A stretch of 16,693 bases of DNA from Candidatus Aminicenans sakinawicola JGI OTU-1 (GTDB taxonomy: Bacteria; Acidobacteriota; Aminicenantia; Aminicenantales; Aminicenantaceae). The DNA is taken from the NCBI GenBank assembly GCA_000493965.1, contig AWNV01000064.1, forward strand, positions 1-16,693, given 5' to 3'. Shown here one piece after another: positions 13,905-16,693 of this stretch. The translations under genes were made by a program, and so were the position numbers. Below the pieces are notes generated by a model. That model worked only from the letters and a program-made list of their open reading frames with translations, had not been told where the DNA came from and searched no databases. How positions within the stretch are numbered: the first letter of the stretch is position 1; the number at the start of each line of letters is the position of its first letter.

Positions 13905-13931
13905 TTAAAAAAAGAGCGGACATAAAAACTC

Positions 13932-14561
13932 CTAGCGGAATCCATAAATCTTGTGCATTTGAACAGATAGTCTAATATTTTTCAATCCGGCATTTAAAGC
14001 ATTCCTTAAGATTCTCATTCCGAGATTTGCGCTCCATTTCCTGTTTGATTGTGGTTGGAGGAGGATTGGGATTTTATCCGGGAATTTACTCCTAAGATTC
14101 TGTATTATATCAAGATTTAATCCTCTTGTTACAACGAGCTTAAGTTCTGCTGCCTTTTGTCTGTATTCTGGCTGAAAGAAATATTTATCCGGCTTAGGAG
14201 AAACAGTGTACCAGTCAACAGCCAGTGGACGGTAAATCGTGGCATTTGTCTCAATTTGAATATTGAAACCCACTGTCTTCAACTCCCTCACAAGCCCCCC
14301 CACATTTTGCAGAAGAGGTTCCCCCCCTGTAAGGCATACCCATTTTGCAGCAAAACGCTGCCGGATTTTTTTTACTGCTTCCAGGATTTCAGCAGTACTC
14401 ATCTTCGAACCCCCTCCCCAAGCATACTTTGTATCACAGAACGAACACTTAAGATTGCATCCTGAAAGCCGGATAAAAATAGTGGCTTCCCCCTGCCGGA
14501 GGCCTTCTCCCTGAACAGAAGAGAAAATTTCAGTTATCTTCAGAATATGTGGCTGAGGCAT
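13932..14561 (-). CDS. queE: 7-carboxy-7-deazaguanine synthase QueE (radical SAM)
   Basis: This radical SAM enzyme turns 6-carboxy-tetrahydropterin into 7-carboxy-7-deazaguanine. Its 209 residues fit the family. The cluster motif is CNLKCSFC with Cys35, Cys39 and Cys42, a CxxxCxxC pattern as in most QueE; GEGLRQGEATIFIRLSGC precedes it. TGGEP (78-82) binds SAM, and VSPKPDK is the conserved C-terminal-half motif. ATG at 14561 lies inside the end of queD, a 32-base overlap, with AGAGG just upstream. It is the last gene of queC-queD-queE. Cofactor and pathway assignment are strong on motif and context. Confidence 0.94.
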   Translation of the reverse strand: MPQPHILKITEIFSSVQGEGLRQGEATIFIRLSGCNLKCSFCDTKYAWGGGSKMSTAEILEAVKKIRQRFAAKWVCLTGGEPLLQNVGGLVRELKTVGFNIQIETNATIYRPLAVDWYTVSPKPDKYFFQPEYRQKAAELKLVVTRGLNLDIIQNLRSKFPDKIPILLQPQSNRKWSANLGMRILRNALNAGLKNIRLSVQMHKIYGFR

Positions 14562-14877
14562 CCTCTGATTCCCAGACAGTTACTTCTTTTACAGGAAAGT
14601 GTTTTCTCAATTCATGATAAAAGTGACGGGAGAGATTCTCAGCAGAGGGGTTGAAATCATACACTTCATTTAAAAATGTATGGTCAGGCAAGATTTTGTT
14701 CAGTTTCTTCTTAATTTCCGTAAAATCAATTCCTATACCAGTTTTGTCCAGTCCTGTCACTTTGACCATGACCTCTACTTGAAAAGTATGACCATGAATT
14801 TTTTCGCATTTACCGTCATATTCTTTTAAAAAATGGGCAGCTTGAAATCTGTCCTTGACTTTTAATATCCAACTCAT
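14530..14877 (-). CDS. queD: 6-carboxy-5,6,7,8-tetrahydropterin synthase QueD
   Basis: This enzyme converts dihydroneopterin triphosphate to 6-carboxy-tetrahydropterin. From the ATG at 14877 it has 115 residues. Zinc ligands are His15, His28 and His30 (AAHFL; KIHGHTF). Cys24 is the catalytic Cys of the CxxxHGH motif, and DFTEIKK and NPSAENL (Glu80) are family motifs. A longer frame reaches 15000 but runs back into queC in another frame; the start at 14877 overlaps the queC stop as ATGA and has AAGGAAGGG upstream. No GTP cyclohydrolase gene is in the window; it must be supplied elsewhere. Confidence 0.94.
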   Translation of the reverse strand: MSWILKVKDRFQAAHFLKEYDGKCEKIHGHTFQVEVMVKVTGLDKTGIGIDFTEIKKKLNKILPDHTFLNEVYDFNPSAENLSRHFYHELRKHFPVKEVTVWESEDASATYSEDN

Positions 14878-15569
14878 ATTTTCCCTTCCTTTTTGAGTCT
14901 TAATATTAGAGGGTCGCTTAAGCCGATTTCTCCCCATGCATTTTGGCGCAGTAGGCAGGAAGAACACTTTAAACAGGGGATCTCTTCTCCAGAGTAACAT
15001 GATATAGAGTAGGAATAGTCAGCACGGAGAGCCAATCCTATTTTTATTATTTCTGCTTTTTTCATTTTACAAAACGGCGCTAGGATTTTAAGGTTTTCAT
15101 TGCTAATAGAAGCCTTTGTCCCCAGGTTTATTGCCTTTTCCATGGCTTTCGCAAAGGATTCCTGTGTGTCAGGATAATTGGGTGAATCAATGACATTAAA
15201 TCCACAAATAATATCTTTTATGCCTTCAACCTCAGCCCATGCTGCGGCTACAGCAAGGAATATTCCGTTCCGGAAAGGAACATAAGTTGAAGGAGGTCCT
15301 CCTGAAATCTCATTGACATTTTCAAAGTGCGGCAGAGGAAGTTTATCATCAGTTAAAGAAGACCCTCCTATCTGTCTTAGGTTTAGATAAAGAATCTTCT
15401 GAGGAACATTGTGCTTTTTAGCTATTTTTTGTGCCATGAGAATTTCAATACTGTGGCGCTGGCCGTAGTCAAATGTAAGCGCAAAGGTTTTTTCATATTC
15501 GTTAAGCGCCCAGAAGAGAGCTGTTGTTGAGTCTATGCCTCCAGAGAAAAGAACTAAACATTGTTTCAT
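14874..15569 (-). CDS. queC: 7-cyano-7-deazaguanine (preQ0) synthase QueC
   Basis: This ATP-dependent enzyme uses ammonia to turn 7-carboxy-7-deazaguanine into preQ0. It has 231 residues from the ATG at 15569. The PP-loop SGGIDS is at 9-14 and the conserved YVPFRNGIFL at 96-105. The zinc site is Cys191, Cys199, Cys202 and Cys205 (CYSGEEIPCLKCSSC). The start at 15569 was chosen because the family begins at MKQCLVLFSGG; in-frame TTG at 15617 and ATG at 15587 would add 16 or 6 residues without a better ribosome site. It is first in queC-queD-queE. Confidence 0.94.
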   Translation of the reverse strand: MKQCLVLFSGGIDSTTALFWALNEYEKTFALTFDYGQRHSIEILMAQKIAKKHNVPQKILYLNLRQIGGSSLTDDKLPLPHFENVNEISGGPPSTYVPFRNGIFLAVAAAWAEVEGIKDIICGFNVIDSPNYPDTQESFAKAMEKAINLGTKASISNENLKILAPFCKMKKAEIIKIGLALRADYSYSISCYSGEEIPCLKCSSCLLRQNAWGEIGLSDPLILRLKKEGKI

Positions 15570-15588
15570 TTTAAAGATTCTATTCATG

Positions 15589-15617
15589 ATGATAAAAGAT
15601 ACGTTGTATTTTTTCAA
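15589..15617 (-). promoter_or_regulatory. Candidate promoter of queC-queD-queE
   Basis: On the minus strand TTGAAA (15612-15617) and TATCAT (15589-15594) are separated by 17 bases, each with one mismatch to consensus. Transcription would start near 15582, about 13 bases before the queC ATG at 15569; this supports the short queC start. No preQ1 riboswitch sequence is present. Confidence 0.45.
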
Positions 15618-15628
15618 GGCTGCTTTAC

Positions 15629-15657
15629 TTGAGTTTCTCTTTTTGCAATACTATATG
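15629..15657 (+). promoter_or_regulatory. Weak candidate promoter for the 15703 gene
   Basis: TTGAGT (15629-15634) and TATATG (15652-15657) are 17 bases apart, each a 4/6 match. It is the best pair seen between queC and this gene, but it is weak. Confidence 0.25.
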
Positions 15658-15702
15658 CTTTAGTAGCTCATGAATATATCCTATGTTTCAGAGAGCAGAT
15701 AG

Positions 15703-16530
15703 ATGGAAAAAGATAAAGAGAGTCACGGTTCGGAGAAAGGCTATAAACTTCTTTCTTTAGTGGAGGAAGGACGGGATGTTACTGTTCGTGACGATCTGTA
15801 TGATTTTCTGTGGGTTCTGGATGCAGTCAAGCTTTGCCGAAAAAAAGGTTTTCGTTTCCGCCTTATTGACTCCGGCCGACTTGATTATCTCCAGCTTGAA
15901 AGACTTGCAGGGGAAGGAATAGATTTTTATACTTCGGACGAAGTGAAACGCAGTGTTCAAGAACTAACCGTTATCAAGAAATCATTAAGGAGAAGAAAAA
16001 ACTTTATTGCTTTCTTTTGCAATGGTGATCTAAAGACAGAAAAAGAGACAGATTCTTTAAGCTATTCTGATTATTTGGAATTAGCAAGAAACGGGATCTA
16101 CCTTTATCTTACCAATAGAGAAAAGGAGCGGGATTTTTCTGGATTCAGTGAGTTAGCTCGTCAGTGCAAGAAGCACAGAAGCTGGCTTGTCTACTACCAC
16201 CACGGACCATTAGACCCCTCTATTATGGAACTCAGCAAAAGCGGAGCTTGGATTCACCTATCTGACGAGAGCATAAATGAGGCCAAAGACTTAGATATAG
16301 TGTTAAATATCATAAAATCAGCCAGATCCTCCAGGGCTAATCTTGTCCTTTACTTAGAGAAAGGATTAGAGCTTTCTTATTTAAAGGATATACATAAAGC
16401 CGGAGCTTTTGTTCTCTTCAAGTCTCCCCTCTTTGAAAATGACTCTCCTTTTAAGCCCCTGGCGGAAAAAGCTGGAAAGAGAAAATTGGATGTCAGGGCT
16501 TATTATCTTTATTCCAAATTTATGCTTTAG
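15703..16530 (+). CDS. Hypothetical protein with repeated beta/alpha units
   Basis: I do not recognise this 275-residue soluble protein. It has no signal peptide, membrane helix or Cys-rich motif; only two or three Cys occur. At least three stretches share one plan, a hydrophobic strand, then helix, then strand ending in an acidic loop. They are RFRLIDSGRLDYLQLERLAGEG (about 51-72) with IDFYTSDE, SWLVYYHHGPLDPSIMELSKSG with AWIHLSDE, and ANLVLYLEKGLELSYLKDIHKAG with AFVLFKSP. A fourth unit (FIAFFCNGD...YLELARNGIYLYLTNRE) is longer. This looks like a barrel or solenoid made by duplication. ATG at 15703 has only a weak AGAGAG ribosome site. It is divergent from queC with 133 bases between the starts. 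No function is proposed. Confidence 0.75.
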   Translation: MEKDKESHGSEKGYKLLSLVEEGRDVTVRDDLYDFLWVLDAVKLCRKKGFRFRLIDSGRLDYLQLERLAGEGIDFYTSDEVKRSVQELTVIKKSLRRRKNFIAFFCNGDLKTEKETDSLSYSDYLELARNGIYLYLTNREKERDFSGFSELARQCKKHRSWLVYYHHGPLDPSIMELSKSGAWIHLSDESINEAKDLDIVLNIIKSARSSRANLVLYLEKGLELSYLKDIHKAGAFVLFKSPLFENDSPFKPLAEKAGKRKLDVRAYYLYSKFML

Positions 16531-16693
16531 CCGCCATATTCCCCAGAAATACAGCAAAACAAAAAGCAGATGAATTTGAGGGGATGGAGGAAGCGACATT
16601 GAAAGATTTAGCCTTTACGAGTCGATCTTCGAGGGAACCAGACGAAGTCGGGCGGGCCTGATGGATGTGTGAGCACTGTATAATCAAAGAGGC

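Noticed and set aside
14878..15000. Longer start for queD
   Set aside because: The extension lies within queC in another frame and has no similarity to QueD; the ATGA junction gives the start.
16679..16684. TATAAT at the right edge as a promoter
   Set aside because: No acceptable -35 hexamer lies 16-18 bases upstream, and the transcript would leave the window at once.
1..16693. CRISPR array, transposase or tRNA gene
   Set aside because: No regularly spaced repeats, no transposase-like frame with terminal repeats and no tRNA cloverleaf or T-loop signature was seen.

Overview
The window reads as chromosome of an anaerobic or micro-oxic Gram-negative bacterium with a modest, AT-leaning base composition. 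The Gram-negative call rests on a TonB-dependent outer-membrane receptor and a TolC-type outer-membrane protein. The anaerobe call rests on a Mrp/NBP35, NifX-like, CGGC and DUF5320 gene set that is common in sulfate reducers, methanogens and uncultured anaerobic phyla. The phylum cannot be fixed from the sequence. No rRNA, tRNA, CRISPR array or insertion sequence was recognised. Nearly all genes lie on the minus strand; the exceptions are queF, the last hypothetical gene and a possible very small ORF.

Region 1 (1-6642, minus) handles vitamin B12. btuF-btuC-btuD type genes (substrate-binding protein, ATPase, permease) form a tightly overlapping transport operon behind a good promoter at 6614-6642. 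Downstream, a complete cobalamin riboswitch (3449-3600) with its own terminator (3406-3442) precedes btuB. The btuB transcript appears to continue into a small membrane protein with a CPAC motif and a CzcC/CusC-like TolC-family outer-membrane protein. That last gene carries a one-base frameshift in an A9 run and leaves the window at base 1.

Region 2 (6563-7278) is a gene-poor, AT-rich stretch. It holds a strong minus-strand terminator and, on the plus strand, nested hairpins in front of a 41-codon ORF whose Shine-Dalgarno sequence is buried in a stem.

Region 3 (7279-12326, minus) is a probable nine-gene operon led by a Fur-family regulator. Its sigma70-type promoter (TTGACA-17-TATATT) abuts a 17/19 match to the Fur box, so autoregulation by iron or a related metal signal is likely. 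The order is fur-like, DUF5320, double NifX-type domain protein, Mrp/NBP35 ATPase, CGGC protein, a 58-residue zinc ribbon, an FmdB-type zinc ribbon, an MBL-fold hydrolase of the COG1237 type, and a DUF4405 membrane protein. The content suggests metal or Fe-S cofactor handling, but the product of the pathway is not known.

Region 4 (12369-15617) makes preQ1, the precursor of queuosine: queF on the plus strand and queC-queD-queE on the minus strand. Between them sits an AT-rich island with a family 2 glycosyltransferase lacking a Shine-Dalgarno sequence and a short TPR-like coding relic. The right end holds a plus-strand 275-residue protein of unknown function built from repeated beta/alpha units, then 160 bases without a confident gene.
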